Source: CAZOOM01 sp964460795
GTDB lineage: Bacteria > Omnitrophota > Omnitrophia > Omnitrophales > Aquincolibacteriaceae
Assembly (NCBI GenBank): GCA_964460795.1
Contig: CAYWRU010000008.1
Location: 1 to 64,000 of the forward strand
Direction of reading: 5' to 3'
Length of the DNA stretch: 64,000 nt
Below, one piece after another: positions 1-7,519 of the stretch; position 1 is the first letter of the stretch; each line of letters begins with the position of its first letter. The position numbers and the translations under genes are program-made. Below the pieces are notes generated by a model that saw only the letters and a list, made by a program, of their open reading frames with translations, was not told the origin of the DNA and did not search any database.

Positions 1-110
1 AAAACGCTTGCTTCGGCGAGATGTTCGCCGAGTGTTGGTGCGTAGGACGGACCTCGCCGTAGCTCTAAGAGCGGAGGCGGGTACTAATAGTAGACCGCGG
101 CTGCAAAGCC
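1..110 (+). rRNA. rrl: 23S ribosomal RNA, 3' end (partial)
   Basis: The segment ends like bacterial 23S rRNA. The conserved CTTGC...GAGATG block lies near 7-30 and GGTACTAAT near 80-88. Between them is a helix-101-like hairpin, CGCC-gta-GCTC-taa-GAGC-gga-GGCG, whose symmetric internal loop matches that of known 23S 3' ends. The distance from GTTGG to ACTAAT (55 nt) is nearly the E. coli value. The gene runs in from the left edge, and the mature end is estimated at 105-110. A perfect hairpin CCGCGGCT-GCAA-AGCCGCGG at 94-113 overlaps the expected end without a T-run. No 5S gene was seen before aroE. Confidence 0.85.
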
Positions 111-143
111 GCGGGGCTTCATGAATAGAATGGAAGGGTGCGA

Positions 144-1055
144 GTGAAACACGCAGGTGCACACGCTGGGTCGGATCTTAAAAAATCCGCGCCACCCTTT
201 CAATTATTTGCGCTTTTCGGAAACCCCCTCTCTCATACCCTCTCGCCCCGGATGCAGGAAGCCGGATTCCGCGCCCTAGGATTTAAAGCTTTTTATGTCC
301 CTCTGGAAGTAGAGCGTGAGGAATTTGTCCGCATCTTAAAGCAGCGAAAAAAACTGTGTCTCGATGGGTTTAATGTCACAGTTCCTTATAAACAGGATGC
401 TCTGAAAGGGCTGGATGGTTTGATGCCGGAAGCTCGGGCCATTGGGGCTGTTAATACGGTTTTTCGAAAAGGAAACCGCTGGATGGGGACGAATACGGAT
501 GCGCATGGTTTTATCACTTCGCTTCAAACGGAATTGAAGTTTCGGTCGCAAGGAAAACGAGCGGTGATGATTGGAGCCGGAGGGGCTGCGCATGCAGTAT
601 CGTATGCGCTTTGCAAGGCCGGCATTCAGTCGCTTTGTATCATTAATGAATTTCCGGAAGTGGCGCAAAAACTTGCAGAGCACTGCCGGCATCATTTTAA
701 AAAAATAAAATTTGAAGTCCGTACGCTGCAGGGCTGTGATTTTAAATCGCTTTTATTGGAAACAGATTTAGTCGTGCAAGCCACATCGGTGGGTCTTAAG
801 CCGGAAGATCCGTCCCTTGTGCCTCTTGAGGCGATTCCGAGCGCCAAGACGCGGCGAATTTATTTTTTCGATTTAGTTTATAAACCGGCCCAGACAGCTT
901 TTTTAAGAGCTGCTAAGTCCAAAGGACAGCCGGCAATTAATGGTCTGGGTATGCTGCTTCACCAAGGTGTGAAGGCTTTTGAGATTTGGACTGGGAAAAA
1001 AGCACCGGTGGCCGTGATGCGCCGAGCACTGTTGGACGGACTCGCAGGGAAATAA
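144..1055 (+). CDS. aroE: Shikimate dehydrogenase
   Basis: It reduces 3-dehydroshikimate to shikimate in the cytoplasm. Substrate-site motifs are visible: NPLSHTLSP near the N-terminus, NVTVPYK with the catalytic lysine, GAVNT and TNTDAHGF. A Rossmann loop GAGGAAHA and the C-terminal NGLGMLLHQG follow. The usual NRT cofactor motif after the second Rossmann strand is replaced by NEFPE, so NADPH preference may be altered (inference). I chose GTG 144 because GGAAGG at 132-137 is well spaced for it; GTG 138 would sit directly on that site. Length is about 303 aa, with a short N-terminal extension. It starts about 35 bp after the 23S end and opens a cluster with aroC, aroK and aroB. Confidence 0.93.
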   Translation: MKHAGAHAGSDLKKSAPPFQLFALFGNPLSHTLSPRMQEAGFRALGFKAFYVPLEVEREEFVRILKQRKKLCLDGFNVTVPYKQDALKGLDGLMPEARAIGAVNTVFRKGNRWMGTNTDAHGFITSLQTELKFRSQGKRAVMIGAGGAAHAVSYALCKAGIQSLCIINEFPEVAQKLAEHCRHHFKKIKFEVRTLQGCDFKSLLLETDLVVQATSVGLKPEDPSLVPLEAIPSAKTRRIYFFDLVYKPAQTAFLRAAKSKGQPAINGLGMLLHQGVKAFEIWTGKKAPVAVMRRALLDGLAGK

Positions 1056-1125
1056 ATAGAGCACTAGGGACCAGGACATCAGCATCTTTTTCTGGTGCAC
1101 GGGTGCTTGGGTGTGTTGGAGAGTT

Positions 1126-1896
1126 ATGTTTGAAGTTGTCATTTTTCTTTTTGGAATTTGTATCGGGAGTTTTCTGAACGTCTGCATTTACCGGATGCCG
1201 CGCGGTATTTCAGTGGTCAAAGGACGTTCGCGTTGTAACCAGTGTGAGAAAACCATTCCCTGGTACGACAATATTCCTTTGGTGAGTTATTGGCTCCTTC
1301 GGGGGCGGTGCCGGTTTTGCAATGCACGTTTTTCCATGCGTTATTTTTGGGTCGAGCTTCTAACCGGGATCGTGTGGGTGCTGGTTTGGAAACATACGGG
1401 TTTTCGAGGAGCCTTGGCCTCTCAACTGGTTTTATTTTCAATTTTAATTGCTGTGACTTTTACGGATTTTGAAACCGGATATATTCCTGACCAGCTTAAT
1501 TTTCCAGGAATGATTGCAGGGTTAATTTTGGCCGCAGTGTTTCCGGCTGAGTTTGGAACCCCGGTCTGGTTTGTGGCTCTTTGGAAATCTTTGCGCGGAC
1601 TTTTAGTTGGAGGAGTCAGTTTATACGCCCTTGGAATTTTAGGAAACCTGCTGTTTCGAAAGGAATCCATGGGCGGAGGAGACATTAAACTTTTGGCTTT
1701 GCTGGGGTCTTTTTTAGGAGCGAAAAAAGCATTGCTGGTGCTTTTTGGTGCGCCTTTTTTTGCAATTCCATTTGCTCTTTTTACGCGTGTTGTGAAAAAA
1801 GAAGAGACGTTTGCTTTCGGACCTTTCATTGCTATGGCTGCCGTTTGGGCCTATTTTTATGGCGATGAATTTTTAAACCGAATGTTTTATTTTTAA
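1126..1896 (+). CDS. pilD: Prepilin peptidase (type 4 leader peptidase / methyltransferase)
   Basis: This integral inner-membrane aspartyl protease cleaves type IV prepilin leader peptides and N-methylates the new N-terminus. The protein opens with the GSFLNVCIYRMP signature, followed by a zinc-type four-cysteine cluster (CNQC...CRFC). The two catalytic aspartates lie in TDFETGYIPD and GGGDIKL. Several hydrophobic helices fill the rest of its 256 residues. ATG 1126 is preferred over the upstream GTG 1111 because GGAGAG at 1118-1123 precedes it and the signature then starts at the N-terminus. No pilin gene lies in the window; its place inside a shikimate cluster is a linkage oddity rather than a functional clue. 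Confidence 0.93.
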   Translation: MFEVVIFLFGICIGSFLNVCIYRMPRGISVVKGRSRCNQCEKTIPWYDNIPLVSYWLLRGRCRFCNARFSMRYFWVELLTGIVWVLVWKHTGFRGALASQLVLFSILIAVTFTDFETGYIPDQLNFPGMIAGLILAAVFPAEFGTPVWFVALWKSLRGLLVGGVSLYALGILGNLLFRKESMGGGDIKLLALLGSFLGAKKALLVLFGAPFFAIPFALFTRVVKKEETFAFGPFIAMAAVWAYFYGDEFLNRMFYF

Positions 1897-1912
1897 ATCT
1901 GAAGGAGCGATT

Positions 1913-3034
1913 ATGCTAAAAATGATTACAGCCGGGGAATCTCACGGCAAATGTTTGACCTCGTTGGTGGAGGGATTTCCCAGCGGACTTAAAATTAATC
2001 TGGAGGAGATTCAGGTCCAGCTTGCGCGCCGCCAAGGCGGTTACGGACGCGGCGGGCGTCAAAAAATTGAAACGGACCGGGTGGACATTACAGCGGGTGT
2101 GATCAAAGGATTGACCACGGGAGCGCCGCTTGCACTTGTGATCGAGAATCGGGATTTTAAAATTGCAGACATGCCGGAGTTGTTTCGTCCCCGTCCCGGT
2201 CACGCGGATCTATCCGGAGCTTTGAAATATGATCAGGGAATTCGGGCTGTGCTGGAACGCGCGAGCGCTCGTGAGACCGCGATCCGGGTCGCGGCAGGAA
2301 CGATTTGCCGTCAACTGCTTAGTGAGTTCGGAATCGAGCTTGCTGCGCATGTAACACAAATCGGGCGGGCCAAAGTAGCCTACGATCAAGCGCTCACCGT
2401 TGCTCAAATCCAAAAAAAGACGGCTCAGTCCGATATGAAATGTGTCAGTTCGGAAGCCGAGGAGCAGATGCGTGCGGAAGTCGATGAAGCTCGTCGGAGA
2501 AAAGACACGATTGGCGGTCAGTTTGAGGTTCGTGTGACAGGACTTCCCATTGGACTTGGATCCTATGTTCATTATGAACGAAAACTTGACGGACGTCTGG
2601 CGCAGATTCTGATGAGCATGCAGTCCATTAAGTCTGTGGAAATTGGACTCGGAACTTCGCTCGCAGCCACTTTCGGATCCGAATCGCATGACGAGATTTT
2701 TTACAGTAAAAAGCAGGGGTATTTTCGAAAGACGAATCGGGCCGGCGGGTTGGAAGGCGGCGTGACGAACGGAGCCGATCTCGTGGTCCGGGCTGTCATG
2801 AAACCCATTTCAACTTTGGGTCAGCCTATGGCATCGGTCAATATGAATACCAAAAAAGCTGAAAAAGCGGACTATGAACGTTCCGATATTTGCGCGGTAC
2901 CGGCCGGCAGCGTGATCGGAGAGGCGCTGGTGGCTTTTACCGTAGCGGATGCCTTTTTAGAGAAATTCGGCGGTGATTCCATGACCGAAATTCGACGCAA
3001 TTTCGAAGGATATTTAAAACAAACTCGAGAGTAA
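1913..3034 (+). CDS. aroC: Chorismate synthase
   Basis: It converts 5-enolpyruvylshikimate-3-phosphate to chorismate using reduced FMN, the last common step to aromatic amino acids. The N-terminal GESHGKCL, the RRQGGYGRGGR block, RPGHADLSGALKY and the ASARET helix are all characteristic. The C-terminal half carries GGLEGGVTNGADL and AVMKPI. The length of 373 aa is normal. A clean ribosome binding site (GAAGGAG) precedes ATG 1913. The gene lies 16 bp after pilD and is followed by a palindromic repeat before aroK. Confidence 0.96.
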   Translation: MLKMITAGESHGKCLTSLVEGFPSGLKINLEEIQVQLARRQGGYGRGGRQKIETDRVDITAGVIKGLTTGAPLALVIENRDFKIADMPELFRPRPGHADLSGALKYDQGIRAVLERASARETAIRVAAGTICRQLLSEFGIELAAHVTQIGRAKVAYDQALTVAQIQKKTAQSDMKCVSSEAEEQMRAEVDEARRRKDTIGGQFEVRVTGLPIGLGSYVHYERKLDGRLAQILMSMQSIKSVEIGLGTSLAATFGSESHDEIFYSKKQGYFRKTNRAGGLEGGVTNGADLVVRAVMKPISTLGQPMASVNMNTKKAEKADYERSDICAVPAGSVIGEALVAFTVADAFLEKFGGDSMTEIRRNFEGYLKQTRE

Positions 3035-3036
3035 CC

Positions 3037-3109
3037 AGAAACCAGTAACCAGCAACCAAAACGAAAAGGCTTTGGTGTTTTCTGGTAACTGGCAACTGGT
3101 GACTGGTTA
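3037..3109. repeat. Intergenic palindromic repeat, ACCAGTAACCAG type
   Basis: The aroC-aroK gap is filled by tandem ACCAG-type units (ACCAGAAACCAGTAACCAG) and, after a short spacer, by their inverted form (CTGGTAACTGGCAACTGG). The arms could form a long imperfect hairpin. A related copy lies at 7451-7499 upstream of topA. It is probably an interspersed non-coding repeat of this genome. Confidence 0.75.
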
Positions 3110-3111
3110 AT

Positions 3112-3648
3112 ATGAATATTTATTTAATTGGAATGATGGGGTCGGGAAAGTCATCCACGGGAAAAGCGTTGGCAAAAACTCTTGGATGTGCGTTTATCGA
3201 TTTAGATGAGGCGCTTGAGACAAAATCAGGCCGGACCATTTCCGAAATTTTTCAAAAAGAGGGGGAGCCGTATTTTCGAAACGAAGAGTCAAAAATTTTG
3301 CAGGAAATGTCGGGCCAGGGTCCGGCAGTTATGGCCACAGGCGGGGGAATTGTGCTTCGTCCGGAAAATATTAAGCAGATGAAAACCACGGGTCAGGTTA
3401 TTTATTTGAAAACATCGATCGACTGGCTCTGGAAACGGGTTCAAAAGGAAAGTCACCGCCCGCTTCTGAAAGTTCAGGATCCGCGCGCCGCGCTTGAGAA
3501 AATTTTAAATGACCGCCGTGACTTATATGAAAAGGCTGGAGACCTTGCGTTGATTACCGATGGGAAAACGCCGGACGAAGTAGCTGAAACAATCAGGGCT
3601 CATTTGAATAAAGTTTCGAGTAGAGAGCAGAGAGTAGAAAGAAAATGA
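3112..3648 (+). CDS. aroK: Shikimate kinase
   Basis: It phosphorylates shikimate at the 3-OH with ATP. The P-loop GMMGSGKSS is at residues 7-15, the DLDE Mg2+/substrate motif near 34, and the substrate-binding GGG (ATGGGIV) near 80. The lid arginine lies in SHRPLL. At 178 aa it is slightly long: the last residues (roughly from VSSREQRVERK) are encoded by the start of the TAGAGAG-type intergenic repeat, so the stop codon lies in repeat DNA. The functional core ends before this tail. Confidence 0.94.
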   Translation: MNIYLIGMMGSGKSSTGKALAKTLGCAFIDLDEALETKSGRTISEIFQKEGEPYFRNEESKILQEMSGQGPAVMATGGGIVLRPENIKQMKTTGQVIYLKTSIDWLWKRVQKESHRPLLKVQDPRAALEKILNDRRDLYEKAGDLALITDGKTPDEVAETIRAHLNKVSSREQRVERK

Positions 3649-3706
3649 TGCATATTAACCGTTTCTCTCTACCCTATACTTTCTTCTTTCTACTTGTGAA
3701 GGAGAG
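3619..3706. repeat. Intergenic palindromic repeat, TAGAGAG type
   Basis: The left arm is purine rich (AGTAGAGAGCAGAGAGTAGA). The right arm is its pyrimidine-rich inverse (TTTCTCTCTACCC...CTTTCTACTT). The arms flank a short unique spacer. The left arm overlaps the 3' end of aroK. Related copies lie at 36112-36198, 39338-39418, 63057-63092 and 63955-63983. Confidence 0.75.
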
Positions 3707-3715
3707 GACGTAAGA

Positions 3716-4813
3716 ATGCGTTCTATTACGGTTAAAACATCAACCAGCCAGTATCCCATTTGGGTTGGTTCAGGACTTGTGAGCCGGCTTGGCGCTTTGA
3801 TCCAGGAAAATGGGCTAACGGGTAAAGCTGTCATCGTCACACAAAAAAATCTCGCCAAAAAAGGACTTTTAGAGGTTCAACACGCGCTCAAGGCTAAGGG
3901 AATCCCTTTTCAGATTTATTTAGTCCCAGATGGAGAAACGGCAAAATGCGAAAAAGAACTTTTTAAACTCTATCACGCCCTGTTAAAAGCCGGTTTGGAG
4001 CGGCGGGATTTTTTGATCGCACTCGGCGGCGGGGTGGTGGGGGATCTTACGGGATTTGCGGCCTCTACTTATTTGCGCGGCATCAAATATGTCCAAGTAG
4101 CCACCACGCTGCTTGCGCAAGTGGATAGTTCGATCGGCGGCAAGACCGGCATTAATTTAGGCGAAGGAAAAAATTTAATCGGTGCTTTTTATCCTCCCAA
4201 ACTCGTGGTGAGTGATGTGGATTTTCTAAAAACGCTTCCGAGTCGGGAATTTCGTGCATCGCTTGCTGAGGTGATCAAATACGGCGTGATCCGTTCCGGG
4301 GATCTCTTTCGCACTCTAGAAGATGAAACCACGGCGATTTTAAATTGTGAGGCGCGGGTTTTAGAGCCTTTGATTTATGAATCCGCTCGTATTAAAGCCC
4401 AAGTAGTCATGAATGATGAATTTGAGACCAAAGGTGAGCGCATGATCCTCAATTTTGGACATACTTTTGGACACGCGCTGGAACAAATGACGGCTTACAA
4501 AACATTTTTACATGGCGAAGCTGTGGCGCTCGGCATGCTTGCCGCAGCCCGGCTCGGAGTTAATTTGGCGATGTTTTCCGAGTATGAAGAAAAACGCCTG
4601 AAATCCCTTATTCAGAAAATCGGTCTGGACGATTCTTTGGAGCCATTTAAGCTTCGGCTGGCTCCACTGTTGACGGCCATGCAAAAAGATAAGAAAAAAT
4701 CAGCGGGCAAACTTTGTTTTGTTTTACCCACGCACATTGGTGATGTCCTGGTGCGTGATGATATTCCTCTAGTCTCTATCCAAAAATCCCTCCGAGAGAT
4801 CGGCGTCAAATAA
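3716..4813 (+). CDS. aroB: 3-Dehydroquinate synthase
   Basis: It cyclises DAHP to 3-dehydroquinate using NAD+ and a divalent metal. The NAD-binding glycine stretch LGGGVVGDLTGF is near residue 103, followed by the YLRG and TTLLAQVDSSIGGKT blocks. Metal ligands are the glutamate in LAEVIKYG and the histidines in NFGHTFGHALE and HGEAVALGM. The 365-residue length is typical. AAGGAGAGG lies just ahead of ATG 3716. With aroE, aroC and aroK it forms most of a shikimate cluster; aroA, aroD/Q and a DAHP synthase are not in the window. Confidence 0.96.
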   Translation: MRSITVKTSTSQYPIWVGSGLVSRLGALIQENGLTGKAVIVTQKNLAKKGLLEVQHALKAKGIPFQIYLVPDGETAKCEKELFKLYHALLKAGLERRDFLIALGGGVVGDLTGFAASTYLRGIKYVQVATTLLAQVDSSIGGKTGINLGEGKNLIGAFYPPKLVVSDVDFLKTLPSREFRASLAEVIKYGVIRSGDLFRTLEDETTAILNCEARVLEPLIYESARIKAQVVMNDEFETKGERMILNFGHTFGHALEQMTAYKTFLHGEAVALGMLAAARLGVNLAMFSEYEEKRLKSLIQKIGLDDSLEPFKLRLAPLLTAMQKDKKKSAGKLCFVLPTHIGDVLVRDDIPLVSIQKSLREIGVK

Positions 4814-4920
4814 ATTTTAGATTTTAGATTGATGATTTTAGATTAAAGACAAAGAAGGGTTGTTTGTCTTTAATAACTTATCCCCAATCAAAAATCTAAA
4901 ATCTCCAATCGAAAATTTAA
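4814..4920. repeat. Intergenic palindromic repeat, TTTTAGATT type
   Basis: The gap between aroB and dprA is AT rich. It contains ATTTTAGATTTTAGATTGA and GATTTTAGATT units on the left and inverted AAAAATCTAAAATCTCCAAT units on the right, a third interspersed-repeat type. No terminator-like T-run follows the arms. Confidence 0.7.
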
Positions 4921-4930
4921 AGGGGGATTT

Positions 4931-6061
4931 ATGAACGACAACCATCTCATGGCATTACTGCGCCTCAACCGTCTTCCTATTGCCGGCCGCCGGGAGATTA
5001 CGGAAAAGTTATTGGCGGGAGAGTCTCCACAGGAAATCGAAAAAAGTATTTTGGAAGAAAATTTCGCAGATCGAGGAGAGCGTCTTAGAGAAATTTTCCG
5101 GATGTTTAATGCTGAAACTGAAATGGAGCGCGCTGAGCGGTCAAACATTTGGATCCTGCCCATTTTGAGTTCAGATTATCCGGAGCAACTTCGCAGGATT
5201 TTTAATCCGCCCTGGATTCTTTATGGCCGGGGAAAGATCATCCCAGAAGATTCTTGGGGAGTAGCTATGGTAGGAACTCGGCACCCAAGTTTTTATGGGG
5301 TGGATCAGGCTCGGAAATTTGCGCATGCCTTTGCCGAATCCGGACTCACGGTAATATCTGGGCTGGCTCGGGGCATTGATGAAGTCTCTCACAGCTCTGC
5401 GTTGGATATTTCTCATGGGAGAACTCTTGCGGTCCTGGGATGCGGTGTGGATATTTGTTATCCCAAGGAAAATAAGAAAATCTATGAAAAAATCCTTGAG
5501 CGCGGAGCTGTGATCAGCGAATATTCGTTGGGAACAGAACCTCGGCCGCAGTATTTTCCGCAGCGTAACCGGATTCTTGCCGGACTTTCCACGGGAGTGC
5601 TGGTCATTGAAGCGCATTACCGAAGTGGAGCGCTGATTACGGCGCACGAGGCTGTGGAGGAAGGGTGTGAAGTTTTTGCAATCCCCGGCCCCGTCGATCA
5701 ACTAACCTCGCGCGGCACACACCGCTTAATTAAGGAGGGTGCGGCCTTAGTGGAATCGCCTCAGGATGTTTTGGAAGTTATCCTTCCCAAAATTCAGGAA
5801 ACCAACCGAGTAATTTCTTTAAATGCTGAAAAATCTCAAAAGGAAACCAAAGACGTACCGGCTATGGCTATTGAACCGAGGGTTGTAGCTTCTCAGGAAG
5901 AAGCGTCTTTCATTGAGAAACGTCTTAAAGAAGGGCCTTGTCGGGCAGAGGAATGGATGGAAAATCATAGTGCAGGCGAGCTCATGGCGGAATTGACGCG
6001 CCTTGAAATTTTAGGGCGGATTGAAAAACGGCCGGACGGAGCGTTTCAGAAAAAATCCTGA
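4931..6061 (+). CDS. dprA: DNA-processing protein DprA (Smf)
   Basis: DprA binds incoming single-stranded DNA and loads RecA during natural transformation. After an N-terminal helical region of about 90 residues, the Rossmann-like core shows VAMVGTRHPS, SGLARGIDEVSH, LGCGVDICYP and the SEY...FPQRNRI block. GALITAHEA and IPGPVDQLTSRGTH close the core. The C-terminus (about 310-376) resembles the DprA winged-helix domain. dprA immediately upstream of topA is a common bacterial arrangement, here interrupted by two small genes. Confidence 0.95.
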   Translation: MNDNHLMALLRLNRLPIAGRREITEKLLAGESPQEIEKSILEENFADRGERLREIFRMFNAETEMERAERSNIWILPILSSDYPEQLRRIFNPPWILYGRGKIIPEDSWGVAMVGTRHPSFYGVDQARKFAHAFAESGLTVISGLARGIDEVSHSSALDISHGRTLAVLGCGVDICYPKENKKIYEKILERGAVISEYSLGTEPRPQYFPQRNRILAGLSTGVLVIEAHYRSGALITAHEAVEEGCEVFAIPGPVDQLTSRGTHRLIKEGAALVESPQDVLEVILPKIQETNRVISLNAEKSQKETKDVPAMAIEPRVVASQEEASFIEKRLKEGPCRAEEWMENHSAGELMAELTRLEILGRIEKRPDGAFQKKS

Positions 6062-6137
6062 TATGCCGATTCATTCTGAGCAGTCGAAAAGGTCTAAAGA
6101 CCTATTTGGCTGCGCCAGAGAATATCTCCCAAGGATC

Positions 6138-6166
6138 TTGCAAAGACAAGGTTAAATGGGGATAAT
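6138..6166 (+). promoter_or_regulatory. Candidate sigma70-type promoter for the RDD gene
   Basis: TTGCAA at 6138-6143 and GATAAT at 6161-6166 are separated by 17 bases, matching consensus at 4/6 and 5/6 positions. It lies 55 bp before the RDD start in an otherwise non-coding gap. The gap also holds a weak CATTCTGAGCAGTCGAAA repeat near 6071-6090. Confidence 0.5.
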
Positions 6167-6220
6167 ACTCTCAAGTTCTTATAGTTAAATAGCGGGACAA
6201 AACGATGAAAGGGAAAAACC

Positions 6221-6637
6221 ATGGACGCATTTGATCGAGTGATGGGTGGTTCCGGATTTGCTCCGGCTTCCAAAGGAAAACGCATTCTATCAGATCTTTT
6301 TGATCTGATCTTTATTCCGATTGTGATTGGAGTAGTGGCTGGAATTGCATTGCTAAATGTCGGTGAGGCGGTTCGTGCCGGGATCATGATCCTGCTCAAC
6401 GTAGCTTGGCTGGTATTTCGTGATGCCTACTTTTCTCCAGGCCGTGCCCTCACGGGTTTGAAGATCGTTAGTGATACTGGCGCTCGAGTTACGGTGGTTC
6501 AGGCCTTGATTCGCAATGTGCTTTTGATTGTTCCTGTGGTGCTTGTTATCGGATATGTGATCGAGATTATCTCTGTTTTTTCTAAAGGTAATCGTCTTGC
6601 GGATGGTTGGGCAAAAACCCACGTTGTTGCTGCTTAA
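6221..6637 (+). CDS. RDD family membrane protein
   Basis: A 138-residue protein with three hydrophobic segments. It carries the family pattern: a first helix with FDLIFIP, the RDAYFSPGRALTGLKIV loop, an R-N pair before the third helix, and a terminal GNRLADGWAKT. RDD proteins are small inner-membrane proteins of mostly unknown role; some have been linked to ion transport. The classic first Arg of the family is not obvious here. It has its own upstream promoter candidate and a strong downstream terminator, so it is probably monocistronic. Confidence 0.8.
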   Translation: MDAFDRVMGGSGFAPASKGKRILSDLFDLIFIPIVIGVVAGIALLNVGEAVRAGIMILLNVAWLVFRDAYFSPGRALTGLKIVSDTGARVTVVQALIRNVLLIVPVVLVIGYVIEIISVFSKGNRLADGWAKTHVVAA

Positions 6638-6654
6638 AAACTCTGTATCAAAAG

Positions 6655-6686
6655 CCCCCTCCTGTTATGGGAGGGGGTCTTTTTTT
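6655..6686 (+). terminator. Rho-independent terminator after the RDD gene
   Basis: CCCCCTCC at 6655-6662 pairs with GGAGGGGG at 6670-6677 around a short loop. A TCTTTTTTT tract ending at 6686 follows. It lies 18 bp after the RDD stop codon. Confidence 0.9.
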
Positions 6687-6718
6687 GAGCCCTCGTAGTA
6701 TTTATTTCCTCAAACGAG

Positions 6719-6755
6719 GGCTCATCCTGAGAGAGCGTAGCGAGTCGAAGGATAT
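6719..6755. repeat. CATCCTGAG...CGAAGGAT interspersed repeat
   Basis: CTCATCCTGAGAGAGCGTAG followed by CGAGTCGAAGGAT has the form of a widespread bacterial intergenic repeat in which CATCCTGAG is followed by CGAAGGATG. A shorter, degraded relative may lie near 6071-6090. Confidence 0.55.
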
Positions 6756-6831
6756 TCAGGAGATCATCCCAAGAGCAGGAATTTGCACCTCCCGTCAATG
6801 AGTGTTACCCTTTATCCAAGGGGGAACATGC

Positions 6832-7233
6832 ATGAAAAAGAGGCCTCACAAGCGAAAGCGCCGCCGGTCCAAACCTAAGGATTCTGCATCTCTTCACTCC
6901 TCTCTGGAGGTGCAAAATGAGATTGAAAAAATCCTCAAACATTTAAGCAAATTTCATGAATTTTCCAACGATGCTGGAGAGCGGCTTGAAGATTTGGAAA
7001 TTCATATCAGTCTGCTGACCCGGCTCATGACCACTCTTTGCATTGAAAAACTAGGAATGAAAGTCGGTGTGCTGAAGCGTATGATCAAGCGGATCGAAAA
7101 AGAAGCGGTGCGGGATTCTCAGATCATGCACCTGGAATCGCTCTATAACCTGCCTCAATCTCAGCCGCCCAAAGCCCAGCAGCCTTATGCTCCTCCGCCT
7201 GCCAAAGCAGACCCCTGGGATGAAATCTCTTAG
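6832..7233 (+). CDS. Hypothetical protein, basic N-terminus and Pro-rich tail
   Basis: About 133 residues. The start is strongly basic (KKRPHKRKRRRSK). A helical middle probably forms a coiled coil (EVQNEIEKILKHLSKF through RMIKRIEKEA), and the tail is rich in Pro, Gln and Ala, ending DPWDEIS. The layout suggests a nucleic-acid or ribosome-associated helper, but I recognise no family. ATG 6832 is chosen because AAGGGGGAA lies 6-14 bp upstream; in-frame codons before it have no ribosome binding site. It lies between the RDD terminator and the topA promoter. Confidence 0.7.
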   Translation: MKKRPHKRKRRRSKPKDSASLHSSLEVQNEIEKILKHLSKFHEFSNDAGERLEDLEIHISLLTRLMTTLCIEKLGMKVGVLKRMIKRIEKEAVRDSQIMHLESLYNLPQSQPPKAQQPYAPPPAKADPWDEIS

Positions 7234-7356
7234 GTTGATTGGACAAAGTAATCAGTAACCTCTAATCACACCCAAGAAAAGACATTATTTTTGCTATAAC
7301 TTATTTAATGATAGCTATTTATAGCTAAAGTCTTACTGCGTCCGATAATCGACTGG

Positions 7357-7385
7357 TTTACAATTATATAAAGATCGTTTAGAAT
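7357..7385 (+). promoter_or_regulatory. Candidate sigma70-type promoter of topA-xerC
   Basis: TTTACA at 7357-7362 and TAGAAT at 7380-7385 are 17 bases apart, each matching consensus at 5/6 positions. They lie in the AT-rich 286-bp gap before topA. The rest of the gap holds an ACCAGTAACCAG-type repeat and nothing else recognised. Confidence 0.55.
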
Positions 7386-7450
7386 TCCTGCCCATATGTC
7401 CAATTTGGATAAATATTTTTGCACACCTTTAAAATGGTATAACGTGAATT

Positions 7451-7499
7451 CTGGTAACTGGTTACCTGCCTTCGGCAGGCAGGCTGGTTTCTGGTAACT
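7451..7499. repeat. ACCAGTAACCAG-type repeat with a nested palindrome
   Basis: CTGGTAACTGGTTACC and TGGTTTCTGGTAAC flank a small GC palindrome CTGCCTTCGGCAGGCAG. The outer units match the repeat between aroC and aroK. It lies in the 5' leader of the topA transcript if the promoter at 7357-7385 is used. Confidence 0.65.
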
Positions 7500-7519
7500 T
7501 AAAAATTTAAACGGAATTT

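Noticed and set aside
6607..6801. Small open frame across the RDD terminator
   Set aside because: It runs through a clear terminator hairpin and an interspersed repeat and has no family resemblance.
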